NCBI RefSeq assembly: GCF_007483685.1
Contig: NZ_VMKN01000001.1
Location: 1,910,393-1,974,392, forward strand
Direction: 5' to 3'
From: Litoribacter populi
Lineage (GTDB): Bacteria; Bacteroidota; Bacteroidia; Cytophagales; Cyclobacteriaceae
Length of the DNA stretch: 64,000 nt
Part shown: positions 24,830-32,868 of the stretch, piece after piece
How the letters are laid out: the number at the start of each line of letters is the position of its first letter
Numbering within the stretch: the stretch's first letter is position 1
Notes under the pieces: model-generated
Databases searched by the model: none
What the model saw: only the letters and a program-made list of their open reading frames with translations
Told to the model about the DNA's origin: nothing
Translations under genes and position numbers: made by a program

Positions 24830-25447
24830 TTACCATTCTGGCAGCCCACGGTTAGTACGCTGCGTGGGTTTTCTACGATTTTGCTGAATATGCCGCATTT
24901 CGGTATTGTTCATAGCGTCCAAAATTTGAGCGGCCTGTTGAGGAGTGATGTTCATGTCCTGAAGCTTCTCCTGCATTTGCTGCATTTGTTTGTCACGTTC
25001 ACTCAAGTCACTTTCTTGATCAGAAAGCTCATCTGAAGGTTGCTCCTGTTGGGATTTTTCGCCCTGGCGGTCTTCTGACTTTTCACTTTCTACATCTGCG
25101 TCCTCATCAGTTTGCTCGTCGCCTTCACCTTGCTTTTGGTCTTGGGAGTCCTGCTGGTTTTCCTGATCTTGGTTTTGGCCATCTTGTTGATCTTGCTGGT
25201 CTTGTTGCTGATCCTGCTCTTCCTCGTCTTCACGGTTTAGCTTTTCCAATAATGCCTGCATTTTTCTGTCTCCGGGAAACCTTGAAAGCCCTTCAGCAAG
25301 GGTCTGGCCAGTACTTTCCCTGTCTGCGTTGACATATTGTTTCGCTGCTCGATTGAAATAGTCTATAGCGGATTGTGCATGAACCAAGTGACTCAGGCCA
25401 AAGGCTAGAAAACAAACTAATAGAAATTTATTGATTGTTGATTTCAT
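24830..25447 (-). CDS. BatC-like exported protein with Gln/Asp/Glu-rich low-complexity region
   Basis: The 205-residue protein has a signal peptide (cleavage near LVHAQS), then one TPR-like helical pair (AIDYFNRAAKQYVNADRES) and a long acidic, Gln-rich stretch (about residues 75-150) without stable fold. A conserved-looking end follows (NITPQQAAQILDAMNNTE, then a basic tail ending RGLPEW). This layout is that of BatC proteins from the Bacteroides aerotolerance (bat) operon. Its start overlaps the preceding TPR gene by 20 bases, so the two are co-translated. Function within the Bat system is not established biochemically. Confidence 0.72.
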   Translation of the reverse strand: MKSTINKFLLVCFLAFGLSHLVHAQSAIDYFNRAAKQYVNADRESTGQTLAEGLSRFPGDRKMQALLEKLNREDEEEQDQQQDQQDQQDGQNQDQENQQDSQDQKQGEGDEQTDEDADVESEKSEDRQGEKSQQEQPSDELSDQESDLSERDKQMQQMQEKLQDMNITPQQAAQILDAMNNTEMRHIQQNRRKPTQRTNRGLPEW

Positions 25448-26087
25448 TCACTTCATCTAAATATTGAATAAACTCCTGATAATACGCCACCGTTTCATCA
25501 ATCTGCAGCGCTCTTTCCATGATGCTTTGGGCTTCACCAAAGTTAAACTGGTCCACCATTTTATCCGCTTCCGCCTTCATACGTTTGGCGTAATTGGAAG
25601 GCTTCAGCTGATCATCTTCCGGCTGGTCATCCTTTTCTTCTGGGTCTTCATTTTGAGCCAGCCAACGGGCGAGCATTTCGTAATTATGTCTGGCAGTTTC
25701 GTTTTCTGGGTTTCTGACCAAGGCCGCCCGAAATGCCTGCAATGCCTCCTTGAATTCCTTCTCCCTTCCGGCAATAGTGCCGTTTTGATTGGAGGCCATG
25801 GATGCAATTAACCTGTTTGGGCTCTCAGTTAGTTCCTGAAATCCACGTTGAGCCTCCTCTTCCTGCCCATTTAACTGATAGCTGAGGTTTAGGTTAAAAT
25901 TTGCTTCGGGTGAATTGACGTTAAAATCATTTTTGAGAGCCAAATGTTCTCGGACAGCGGATTCGTAGTCGGTTTTTTTATAGGCAGTCTCCGCTCTATT
26001 GAGGGCCTTGTTGCGTAAGGCAATTTCTTTCCAGGTAGCTGGAATTATAAGTAGAATGACAAATATGAAAGTTATAAACTGATTCAT
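25428..26087 (-). CDS. Tetratricopeptide protein of the Bat operon
   Basis: The 219-residue protein has one N-terminal membrane anchor or uncleaved signal (FITFIFVILLIIPATW). About four TPR helix pairs follow: NRAETAYKKTDYESAVREHL, NLSYQLNGQEEEAQRGFQEL, EFKEALQAFRAALVRNPENE and FGEAQSIMERALQIDE. An acidic insert (EDPEEKDDQPEDDQ) lies between the third and fourth. It starts three bases after the VWA gene and overlaps the next gene, marking a single operon. It is probably a periplasm-facing scaffold for the VWA protein. Confidence 0.78.
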   Translation of the reverse strand: MNQFITFIFVILLIIPATWKEIALRNKALNRAETAYKKTDYESAVREHLALKNDFNVNSPEANFNLNLSYQLNGQEEEAQRGFQELTESPNRLIASMASNQNGTIAGREKEFKEALQAFRAALVRNPENETARHNYEMLARWLAQNEDPEEKDDQPEDDQLKPSNYAKRMKAEADKMVDQFNFGEAQSIMERALQIDETVAYYQEFIQYLDEVNEINNQ

Positions 26088-26090
26088 TCC

Positions 26091-27056
26091 TTACATTGAG
26101 ATTGTTCGTAATGGCAAGATCATATCTAAAAGTGCAAGTCCCAGTCCGGCCAAAAGAAAAAAGAAATATTTGTTAGCCGAAGCCTCTACCATTCTAGTTC
26201 CTGTCACTGTTCCCTCAATTCTTTCTATTGCTGATATAAGATAGGGTATATCCATGGCCGTATCGCTAAGTTCAAAATATTGACCATCAGTACGGGTTGA
26301 GACGGTTTTGAGGGTGGTGGACTCCAGTTTGGTAATTGCTGGACGTCCTTGGCGGCGGTCCATTATTACTCCGCTGCCTTGCGGAATTGTGCTCCCTTCG
26401 GCAGTACCGACTCCAAGGCTAAACACCCTCACACCAGATTCATTGAGATTTTTGATAGCGTTTTCAAGGTTTTCTCCAAAATCCTCCCCATCACTAATTA
26501 ATATGATAGACTTGGAAGTGTTTCCTGGATTTGCATCCTGGTTGAACTTGGTAAGAGCCAATTCTAAAGGAGCAGCTAAGTCGGTTCCATAATTTGGGAC
26601 CAAACCTGTGTTAAGTCCATCGATATGAAGCTGGATGATGTTTTGGTCAAATGTCAACGGGCATTGGATAAATGCCTCAGAGGAGAAAATGATGATGCCT
26701 ATTCGGTCCGAGTCAAAGTTTTTGACAAGCTTCTTCATTTCCATTTTGATCCTTTCCAACCTGCTGGGAGCGATGTCCTGCGCATCCATGGATCTGGACA
26801 AATCTACTGCAATGAATATATCCTTTCCTTCTTCCTTAATTTCCTTAAGCGCGCCCCCGATGGAAGGACCCGTAAAGGCGACCAGAAAAAGAATAAAATA
26901 TGCTGTCCGTATCAACAGTTTCACCAAAAGCGTTCCTTTTTGGACTTTAAGTTTGGTATTGATACGATAAAAGCGATATAAATAAATTACGTATAGTAGG
27001 GTGAAAAAAACCGCTAAAATACTTATGGTGTTAAAATCAGGATATGCCCAAATCAT
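26091..27056 (-). CDS. batB: BatB-like VWA-domain membrane protein
   Basis: The 321-residue protein has two N-terminal transmembrane segments (about residues 8-28 and 44-66), a von Willebrand A domain and a C-terminal transmembrane helix (FFFLLAGLGLALLDMILP). The MIDAS metal site is intact: DLSRS (DxSxS), the Thr in NYGTDLAAPL and the Asp in ISDGEDF. BatA/BatB proteins were named for aerotolerance in Bacteroides; their molecular role is uncertain. Here only one VWA gene is present, without the moxR, DUF58, batA and batD genes that usually accompany it. It is divergent from the TonB receptor gene. Confidence 0.82.
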   Translation of the reverse strand: MIWAYPDFNTISILAVFFTLLYVIYLYRFYRINTKLKVQKGTLLVKLLIRTAYFILFLVAFTGPSIGGALKEIKEEGKDIFIAVDLSRSMDAQDIAPSRLERIKMEMKKLVKNFDSDRIGIIIFSSEAFIQCPLTFDQNIIQLHIDGLNTGLVPNYGTDLAAPLELALTKFNQDANPGNTSKSIILISDGEDFGENLENAIKNLNESGVRVFSLGVGTAEGSTIPQGSGVIMDRRQGRPAITKLESTTLKTVSTRTDGQYFELSDTAMDIPYLISAIERIEGTVTGTRMVEASANKYFFFLLAGLGLALLDMILPLRTISM

Positions 27057-27212
27057 GGCTTGAAATTAGGTATTTTTATCAAAACGAAATAGGAGAGGAT
27101 TAATTATTCGTTACGACTGTGTTATAATTTATGTTAATTTTTGCTCTTTTGAGGGGAAACTAATTGTTTTGGGAGTTGTTATCGGTTTAGCATTGTCTTT
27201 GGATAGGAAAAG

Positions 27213-29624
27213 TTGAAGATTTATATAGAATTTAGGAATAAGAAAACACACCTGCTTTTTGGGCTGATTAGTTTGATTTTTACGTTTGTTAGCCCCATTT
27301 CATATGCACAGGACCGTGCAGTGATAGAAGGGGTGGTCTATGATGTGGAATCCGGGGATCCCCTCCCCGGGGCAAATGTCTATTGGGCAGGCCGACCTCA
27401 GGGAGGGGTGGTGTCCGACGAATATGGGCGTTTTCAACTTCAAAAAATCACTTTACCGGCTGAATTGGTGGTTTCATTTATTGGTTATCAAGAAATAAGA
27501 AGACAGATCCAAGACAACGACAAAAGTATAAAAATCTACCTTCGTCCTGAGGAATTTGCTTTAAGTGAGGTGGTCGTAAGTGAAAGAAGGCCTGATGAAA
27601 ACGTGAGAAGTTTGGAGATGGGAAAATCTGTTGTGCCTATTTCGACCATCAAAAATATTCCGGCCCTCTTTGGCGAGGTAGATATTCTGCGGTCATTACA
27701 AATGCTTCCTGGAATCCAGACCGCCGGTGAAGGTACCACAGGTTTATTTGTTCGGGGTGGATCTGCTGATCAAAATTTGGTACAGCTGGATGGAGCACCC
27801 ATTTATAATCCTTCTCATTTTTTCGGGTTTTTCTCAGTTTTTAATCCCGATGCGATAGATAATGTGTCGCTTTATAAAGGCAATATTCCAGCCCAGTATG
27901 GGGGCAGGCTATCTTCTTTGGTTGATGTATCTCTGAAAGAGGGAAACACAAATAGGATCAAAGGTGAAGGTGGAATTGGGACCATAAGTTCGCGATTCAC
28001 AATTGACGGGCCGATCAACGATAAACTTACGTTTGTAGCTTCTGGAAGAAGGACATATGCAGATATTTTTCTTGGGCTTTCAAATGATCCAAACATTCGG
28101 AACAATTCGCTTTATTTTTACGACCTCAGCGGGAAAATAACCTACAGGCCGAGCGACAAAGATAAAATTACGATTAGCTCTTATTTTGGTAATGATTTTC
28201 TGGGGCTTTCGGAGCAGTTTGGTTTTGGTTGGACGAATTGGGTTAATAGTGCTGTGTGGAATCGCACCTTGGGTGAAAATCTGTTTTTAGATGTAAATGC
28301 TTATCATAGTTCCTATAATTATGCGGTTTCATTTGAAGATGAGGACAGCGGGTTTGCATGGGATAATTTATTCTCAGAAAGCGGATTGAGAGGAGAATTG
28401 GTGTATACGCCAAAAGAGAATCTTCAATTTAATACAGGTTTGCACACCCAATATTATCATTTTGCTCCACTGAACTTCCAACCTGATGAGGGCAGTAGTC
28501 TTGAAGGAATCGGAACTACTGCCAGGAATGCGATTCAATATAATTTGTTTATTTCATCCCAGTTGGAAATTAATCCCAGATTAAGTGCAGAGGTAGGGTT
28601 AAGAAAAAGCATTTATCAGCAAATTGGTCGAGGTATAGAATATGAATATGAGAATGACAATCCACAAACGGAGGAAATTACAGGAATAATCAGTTATGAT
28701 AATTTCCAAACTATGCAGGTTTATTCCGGATGGGAACCCCGTGCCGCCCTTCGCTATCTTGTGAATGAGTCCAGTTCGGTGAAAGCCTCCTACAACAGGA
28801 ATTATCAATATCTTCAAGTCGCTTCAAACAGTTCAGCCGGACTTCCTATAGATAGATGGGTACCAGCGGATAGGTATATGAGTCCTATTAGTGCCGACCA
28901 GTATTCTGTAGGTTATTTTAAAAATCTACGCAACAACCGGTGGGAATTCAGTGTGGAAGCATATTATAAGGACTTCCAAAACATCATCGATCTAAAGCAA
29001 GGCGCGAATGTGCTATTTACCGATAATGTAGAAACCGAAATCCTTGCAGGAAGAGGTTGGGCTTATGGTGCTGAATTCCTTATCCGGAAAAATGTGGGAT
29101 CCACAACAGGCTGGATTGGTTATACTTATTCGAGAACTTTCAGGCAGATTGAGGGTATAAGTATGGGGCAACCATTTAATCCCCGTTTCGACCGACCTCA
29201 TGATCTGAACCTAGTACTTAATCAGCAATTTAATCCTAAATGGTCCGCCTCATTGACTTTTGTATATACCACTGGTCAAGCAGTTACTTTCCCGATTGGG
29301 ATTTATGAGGTGGACAACCAGCGGTTGCCTTTGTATTCTGAGTTGCGAAATGAAGACAGGTTTCCTGATTATCACCGCATGGATGTTTCCTTTAATTATA
29401 AAGCTCCCGATAAAGGAAGAAAATGGAGAGGGAGTTGGAATTTCAGTGTTTATAATGTTTATGGAAGGAAAAACCCATTTTCTTATCAATTTGCTGAAAT
29501 TCTTAACGAGACAATTAATTTTCAACCATCATTGGATAATCCTGTCACTACCCGCAGGCCCGGAGTGGTCAAAACATACTTATTTACTTTCCTTCCGTCC
29601 CTAACCTATAATTTTGAGTTTTGA
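27213..29624 (+). CDS. TonB-dependent outer-membrane receptor with carboxypeptidase-like regulatory domain
   Basis: The 803-residue protein begins at a TTG codon (KIYIEFRNKKTHLLF..., signal peptide cleaved near ISYAQD); no ATG gives a signal. Residues 35-115 form a CarboxypepD_reg-like beta-sandwich (IEGVVYDVESGDPLPGANVY). The plug domain, about 125-250, has LRSLQMLPGIQ, GLFVRGGSADQNLVQLDGAP and YKGNIPAQYGGRLSSLVDV. The remainder is a 22-strand barrel ending in YNFEF with a terminal Phe. The neighbouring DUF4249 lipoprotein gene overlaps it, a frequent pairing in Bacteroidota and probably a two-part uptake system, though not SusCD in the strict sense. The ligand is unknown. Confidence 0.9.
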   Translation: MKIYIEFRNKKTHLLFGLISLIFTFVSPISYAQDRAVIEGVVYDVESGDPLPGANVYWAGRPQGGVVSDEYGRFQLQKITLPAELVVSFIGYQEIRRQIQDNDKSIKIYLRPEEFALSEVVVSERRPDENVRSLEMGKSVVPISTIKNIPALFGEVDILRSLQMLPGIQTAGEGTTGLFVRGGSADQNLVQLDGAPIYNPSHFFGFFSVFNPDAIDNVSLYKGNIPAQYGGRLSSLVDVSLKEGNTNRIKGEGGIGTISSRFTIDGPINDKLTFVASGRRTYADIFLGLSNDPNIRNNSLYFYDLSGKITYRPSDKDKITISSYFGNDFLGLSEQFGFGWTNWVNSAVWNRTLGENLFLDVNAYHSSYNYAVSFEDEDSGFAWDNLFSESGLRGELVYTPKENLQFNTGLHTQYYHFAPLNFQPDEGSSLEGIGTTARNAIQYNLFISSQLEINPRLSAEVGLRKSIYQQIGRGIEYEYENDNPQTEEITGIISYDNFQTMQVYSGWEPRAALRYLVNESSSVKASYNRNYQYLQVASNSSAGLPIDRWVPADRYMSPISADQYSVGYFKNLRNNRWEFSVEAYYKDFQNIIDLKQGANVLFTDNVETEILAGRGWAYGAEFLIRKNVGSTTGWIGYTYSRTFRQIEGISMGQPFNPRFDRPHDLNLVLNQQFNPKWSASLTFVYTTGQAVTFPIGIYEVDNQRLPLYSELRNEDRFPDYHRMDVSFNYKAPDKGRKWRGSWNFSVYNVYGRKNPFSYQFAEILNETINFQPSLDNPVTTRRPGVVKTYLFTFLPSLTYNFEF

Positions 29625-30463
29625 AGAAGTTAATAATATATATAGTCCTGCTTAGTAGCTTTTTGGTTTATTCATGCCAGGAGGAGGTGTTTATAGATTT
29701 GGAAAGCCAGCCGGATATTCCCGTGATTGAGGCTATTTGGACGGATGCACCTGGCTTAAACCAGGTTTCGATTTCTTATTCAAAAGATTATTATAACCTT
29801 GAGGAAAACCAGGTAGAAAGCGAGGCCGATGTTTTTATTCAAGATGAAGAGACCGGCCAGGTTTTTCCTTTTCGGTTTGTGCCTCAAATAGGGGCCTATT
29901 TGCCAGTCAACAATCAAAAAGCTCAAGTTGACCGTGAATATTCATTGAATGTCTTATTGAATGGAAGGCATTACTATTCCAAGGGCAAAGTACTTCCACC
30001 GCCCACTTTGGACAGCATCGCAGTTAATTTCAGAGAAGAACGTTTGTTTAGAGATGAAGGGTATTATCTCACATTATATGGGGACATTCCATTTGATAGG
30101 GATAACAATTATCGTATTCGAATTGTCAGAAATGATACGCTACTCAACCGGCGAAATGATTATTTGCTTTTTGATGACACATTTGGTACCCAGATTTTAA
30201 ACAGAGGATTTGAATTGACTGGATATGCTTTTAAGGAAAACGATAGAATAAGATTAGAACTTTTCAGACTTAATCGGGAAGCGTATGATTATTTGAACGA
30301 ATTGGTTGGATTATTATTTAATGATGGAGGCTTATTCAGTCCTCCTCCTCAAAACCCCACCACGAATATAATAGAACTCAATGAAGAGGGAGAGGTTTTG
30401 GGATATTTTAAAAGTAGTTCTGTACTTAGTTCCATAATCACCATAGGAGGGTCGGAGGAATGA
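29621..30463 (+). CDS. DUF4249-family lipoprotein
   Basis: The 280-residue protein starts at TTG, overlapping the receptor's stop (TTGA). The lipoprotein signal ends LVYSC, with Cys at about residue 19. The mature part is beta-rich: VIEAIWTDAPGLNQVSISYS and ADVFIQDEETGQVFPF, then FDRDNNYRIRIV. This follows the DUF4249 pattern found next to TonB receptors of the CarboxypepD_reg class. It is presumed surface-exposed and to cap or assist the receptor, by analogy only. No obvious terminator follows. Confidence 0.82.
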   Translation: MKKLIIYIVLLSSFLVYSCQEEVFIDLESQPDIPVIEAIWTDAPGLNQVSISYSKDYYNLEENQVESEADVFIQDEETGQVFPFRFVPQIGAYLPVNNQKAQVDREYSLNVLLNGRHYYSKGKVLPPPTLDSIAVNFREERLFRDEGYYLTLYGDIPFDRDNNYRIRIVRNDTLLNRRNDYLLFDDTFGTQILNRGFELTGYAFKENDRIRLELFRLNREAYDYLNELVGLLFNDGGLFSPPPQNPTTNIIELNEEGEVLGYFKSSSVLSSIITIGGSEE

Positions 30464-30642
30464 TTTCTGAGAGCCAAATGTTTGGGAATAATGAGTCAAA
30501 TAAAATTTCGTAAGTGATGTTCAAACCTATCCAATTGATATTTTTTTGTATTTTTAGGGAGCGGATATTTTAAAATCTGCCTCAAACAAGAAACTTGATT
30601 GCATGGGTGTGTGGATAAAAATACTAGGAATCAGGCGGTTAA

Positions 30643-31497
30643 GTGGAACTTGAAAATGTTATAGTAGTGTCTGTGGAACGAAAAGAGAAATTTATAGATA
30701 TTGAAAAAATCCTTGGAGATAAAAACCCAGGCTTGAAAAAGTGGCTACCTTCTCCAATTTTAAAGTATATTAAGAGAATTGTTCATGAGAATGATATTAA
30801 CACTATCATGAACAAACATGGTCACCTTCAAGGTCTGGAATTTGTGGATGCTTTAATCAATGAATTCGGAGTCGAGGTGGAGCTCAGAGGTGAGGAAAAT
30901 ATATCCTTGGAAAAAGGGGTGATATTTGTAGCCAATCATCCATTGGGCGGCTTAGATGGAATAGCATTTATGCATGTGCTGGGTAAGCATAGACAAGACA
31001 TCAAGTTTCTGGTCAATGATATATTAACCAATATTAAAAATTTTGAATCCCTTTTTGTACCGGTAAATAAGCATGGTAGTCACGGAAGGGTAGGAATAGC
31101 AGCGATCGAGGCGGCCTACTCGGGGGATGATGCTTTATTGGTTTTTCCAGCAGGACTGGTTTCCAGAAAGCAACCTGAGGGCATCAAGGACTTAGAATGG
31201 AAAAAAAGCTTTATTTCAAAAGCGAAAAAATATAGAAAGACGATTATTCCTGTATATATCGATGGGAGGAATTCAGGCTTCTTTTACAACCTTGCCCGAA
31301 TCCGAAAAATGGCAGGGATAAAAGCGAACGTTGAGATGTTTTACCTTGCTGATGAAATGTTTCAGCAAAGGGGCAAAAAAGTGATAATTCATATTGGGAA
31401 ACCGGTGCCTTATCAGCATTTTGACAGCAGTAAAAATGAAAAACAATGGGCAAGTGAAATGAGGGATCGTGTGTATCAGATGGCTCAAGATAAATAG
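30643..31497 (+). CDS. glsA: PlsC-like 1-acyltransferase, glycine/ornithine-lipid synthesis type (GlsA/OlsA-like)
   Basis: The product is about 285 residues. The acyltransferase motifs are FVANHPLGGLDGIAFMHV (NHxxxxD, about residues 97-103), FVPVNKHGSHGR, LLVFPAGLVSRKQ (FPxG) and IIPVYIDGRNS. This subtype with an N-terminal helical extension O-acylates N-acyl amino acids. In Bacteroides, paired glsB/glsA make glycine lipids; in Proteobacteria olsB/olsA make ornithine lipids. The GNAT-like partner follows after four bases. The start is uncertain: GTG at 30643 is the first option, and GTG at 30667 or 30673 also fits; no ATG is suitable. The amino-acid headgroup cannot be told from sequence. Confidence 0.8.
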   Translation: MELENVIVVSVERKEKFIDIEKILGDKNPGLKKWLPSPILKYIKRIVHENDINTIMNKHGHLQGLEFVDALINEFGVEVELRGEENISLEKGVIFVANHPLGGLDGIAFMHVLGKHRQDIKFLVNDILTNIKNFESLFVPVNKHGSHGRVGIAAIEAAYSGDDALLVFPAGLVSRKQPEGIKDLEWKKSFISKAKKYRKTIIPVYIDGRNSGFFYNLARIRKMAGIKANVEMFYLADEMFQQRGKKVIIHIGKPVPYQHFDSSKNEKQWASEMRDRVYQMAQDK

Positions 31498-31501
31498 ACT
31501 T

Positions 31502-32440
31502 ATGCAAGAAATTATAGCACCTATAGATAAATCAACATTAAAGAATGAATTGAACAGGGACAGGTTTCTCCGTTATACTAATAATGGAAATAATGAAATT
31601 TACTTGGTCAATTATCATAATGCGCCAAATGTGGTAAAAGAGATAGGTAGATTAAGGGAGATTACATTTCGACAGGCTGGGGGTGGTACAGGCCTTCCTT
31701 TTGATATTGATGAGAATGATACAAATGAAAGGTGCTATGACCAGTTGATTGCCTACAATCCTGAAGACGAAGAGATAATAGCCGGCTATAGGCTAATTAA
31801 TTGTGGTCAAAACGGAGTCAGCCAAAACGGGAAGTTGAATCTGTCGACAGCCCATTTGTTCAAGTTTTCCGAAAAATTCATCAAAGACTTCCTACCACAT
31901 ACCATTGAGTTAGGCCGTTCATTTGTTCAACCGAAATATCAGCCGAGTAAGGATAAGAGAAAAGGCCTTTTTTCTTTGGATAACCTCTGGGATGGTCTTG
32001 GGGCCATAGTTATGCTCAATCCCGATGTGAAATATCTATTTGGTAAGGTGACAATGTACCCGCATTATAATAAGGAGGCTCGTGACCTGCTACTCTATTT
32101 TATGAATCATTATTTTCCTGACACCGAAGAATTAGTAAGACCATTGGAGCCTCTTGGCTATTATGGGGATACAATTATGTTTGAAAAATTGTTTGAAGGA
32201 CTTGATTATAAGGAGGGTTATAAAGTACTAAACAGCAAGGTCCGGGCCTATGGGGAAAACATTCCGCCATTGATCAATACCTATATGAACCTTTCTTCTA
32301 GCATGAAAACATTTGGTACCTGTATGAATAACGAATTTGGAGCGGTAGAAGAAACTGGGATTCTGATAACCATAGATGATATCTACGAGACTAAAAAAAG
32401 CAGGCATATGGATACCTTTGAGCGGGATAGGGTAAAATAA
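31502..32440 (+). CDS. glsB: GNAT-fold N-acyltransferase (GlsB/OlsB-like)
   Basis: The 312-residue protein resembles OlsB/GlsB, which transfers a 3-hydroxyacyl chain from acyl carrier protein to the amino group of an amino acid. Visible features are EIGRLREITFRQAGGGTG (the family's LRY/RExxF block), CYDQLIAYNPEDEEIIAGYRL (central GNAT strands), FIKDFLPHTIELGRSFVQPKYQ and GLFSLDNLWDGLGA. It sits four bases after the PlsC-like gene, and a terminator follows. Together the two enzymes should make a diacylated amino-acid lipid for the membrane. ATG 31502 is chosen because an earlier ATG (31469) lies inside the previous gene. Confidence 0.82.
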   Translation: MQEIIAPIDKSTLKNELNRDRFLRYTNNGNNEIYLVNYHNAPNVVKEIGRLREITFRQAGGGTGLPFDIDENDTNERCYDQLIAYNPEDEEIIAGYRLINCGQNGVSQNGKLNLSTAHLFKFSEKFIKDFLPHTIELGRSFVQPKYQPSKDKRKGLFSLDNLWDGLGAIVMLNPDVKYLFGKVTMYPHYNKEARDLLLYFMNHYFPDTEELVRPLEPLGYYGDTIMFEKLFEGLDYKEGYKVLNSKVRAYGENIPPLINTYMNLSSSMKTFGTCMNNEFGAVEETGILITIDDIYETKKSRHMDTFERDRVK

Positions 32441-32452
32441 TCTTATTTTTTT

Positions 32453-32484
32453 AGCCAATAATTTAAAATTATTGGCTTTTTTGT
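32453..32484 (+). terminator. Rho-independent terminator after glsB
   Basis: A perfect 10-bp stem (AGCCAATAAT with ATTATTGGCT) closes a five-base loop and is followed by six T. It begins 13 bases after the stop. Confidence 0.88.
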
Positions 32485-32612
32485 TTTTAACAAGTATCTT
32501 TAACCAAGATTTGAAGATATTCCTATTGCTTATTTTTTTAGGGACTTGGCTTGATTGACCCTTCAATAATCGAATTTGATTACCAAGATCAATTTTTAAA
32601 ATTCCCAGTATG

Positions 32613-32648
32613 AGTTTTTTCTGCGTTTTAAAAAGCAGTTTTTTCTGC
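32613..32648 (+). repeat. Duplicated AGTTTTTTCTGC, 24-bp period, with CTGC/GCAG hairpins
   Basis: The 12-mer AGTTTTTTCTGC occurs at 32613-32624 and 32637-32648. Between and within the copies, CTGC and GCAG can pair two ways: 32621-32638, or GCAG-T6-CTGC at 32635-32648 followed by CTTTTT. The second resembles a weak terminator; mutually exclusive hairpins are the shape of an attenuator, but the candidate promoter lies downstream, so the role is unclear. Confidence 0.45.
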
Positions 32649-32775
32649 CTTTTTAATCAACTTCCAACGGTATTTTGGTCAAAAAATACTAAAATAATCC
32701 TTTCAATAGGAAGGTATAAATCCCCTTTCCCAAACCTATTTGTTGACATTGGCGATTTTTCTGTGGAAAATTTTG

Positions 32776-32814
32776 CTAGATGTTTGTCTAGTTAAATACA
32801 AAAATGTATATTCG
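32776..32814 (+). promoter_or_regulatory. Candidate promoter of the exopolysaccharide locus with palindrome over the -33 box
   Basis: TTG at 32784-32786, a 20-base spacer and TATATTCG at 32807-32814 match the Bacteroidota promoter in seven of eight -7 positions. Transcription would begin near 32821, leaving about 48 bases of leader. The 16-bp palindrome CTAGATGTTTGTCTAG (arms CTAGA/TCTAG) at 32776-32791 covers the -33 box, where a bound regulator would block or recruit polymerase. Confidence 0.5.
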
Positions 32815-32868
32815 AAAAGCATTTTGTTTTATTTGTAACCAGTTTTTAGGATAAACTTCTGATTTTTT

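Larger units (their letters stand above)
32485..32868 (+). other. 384-bp spacer upstream of the exopolysaccharide locus
   Basis: A 61-codon open frame at 32610-32795 has no protein-like character (Phe/Ser/Cys-rich from T-runs) and is not called. The spacer holds a duplicated 12-mer with hairpin potential (32613-32648) and a candidate promoter with an overlapping palindrome (32776-32814). Nothing else was recognised. Confidence 0.6.

Noticed and set aside
32610-32795. 61-codon ORF in the spacer before the EPS locus
   Set aside because: Composition reflects T-runs, there is no domain or neighbour coupling, and it overlaps the duplicated 12-mer and the candidate promoter.
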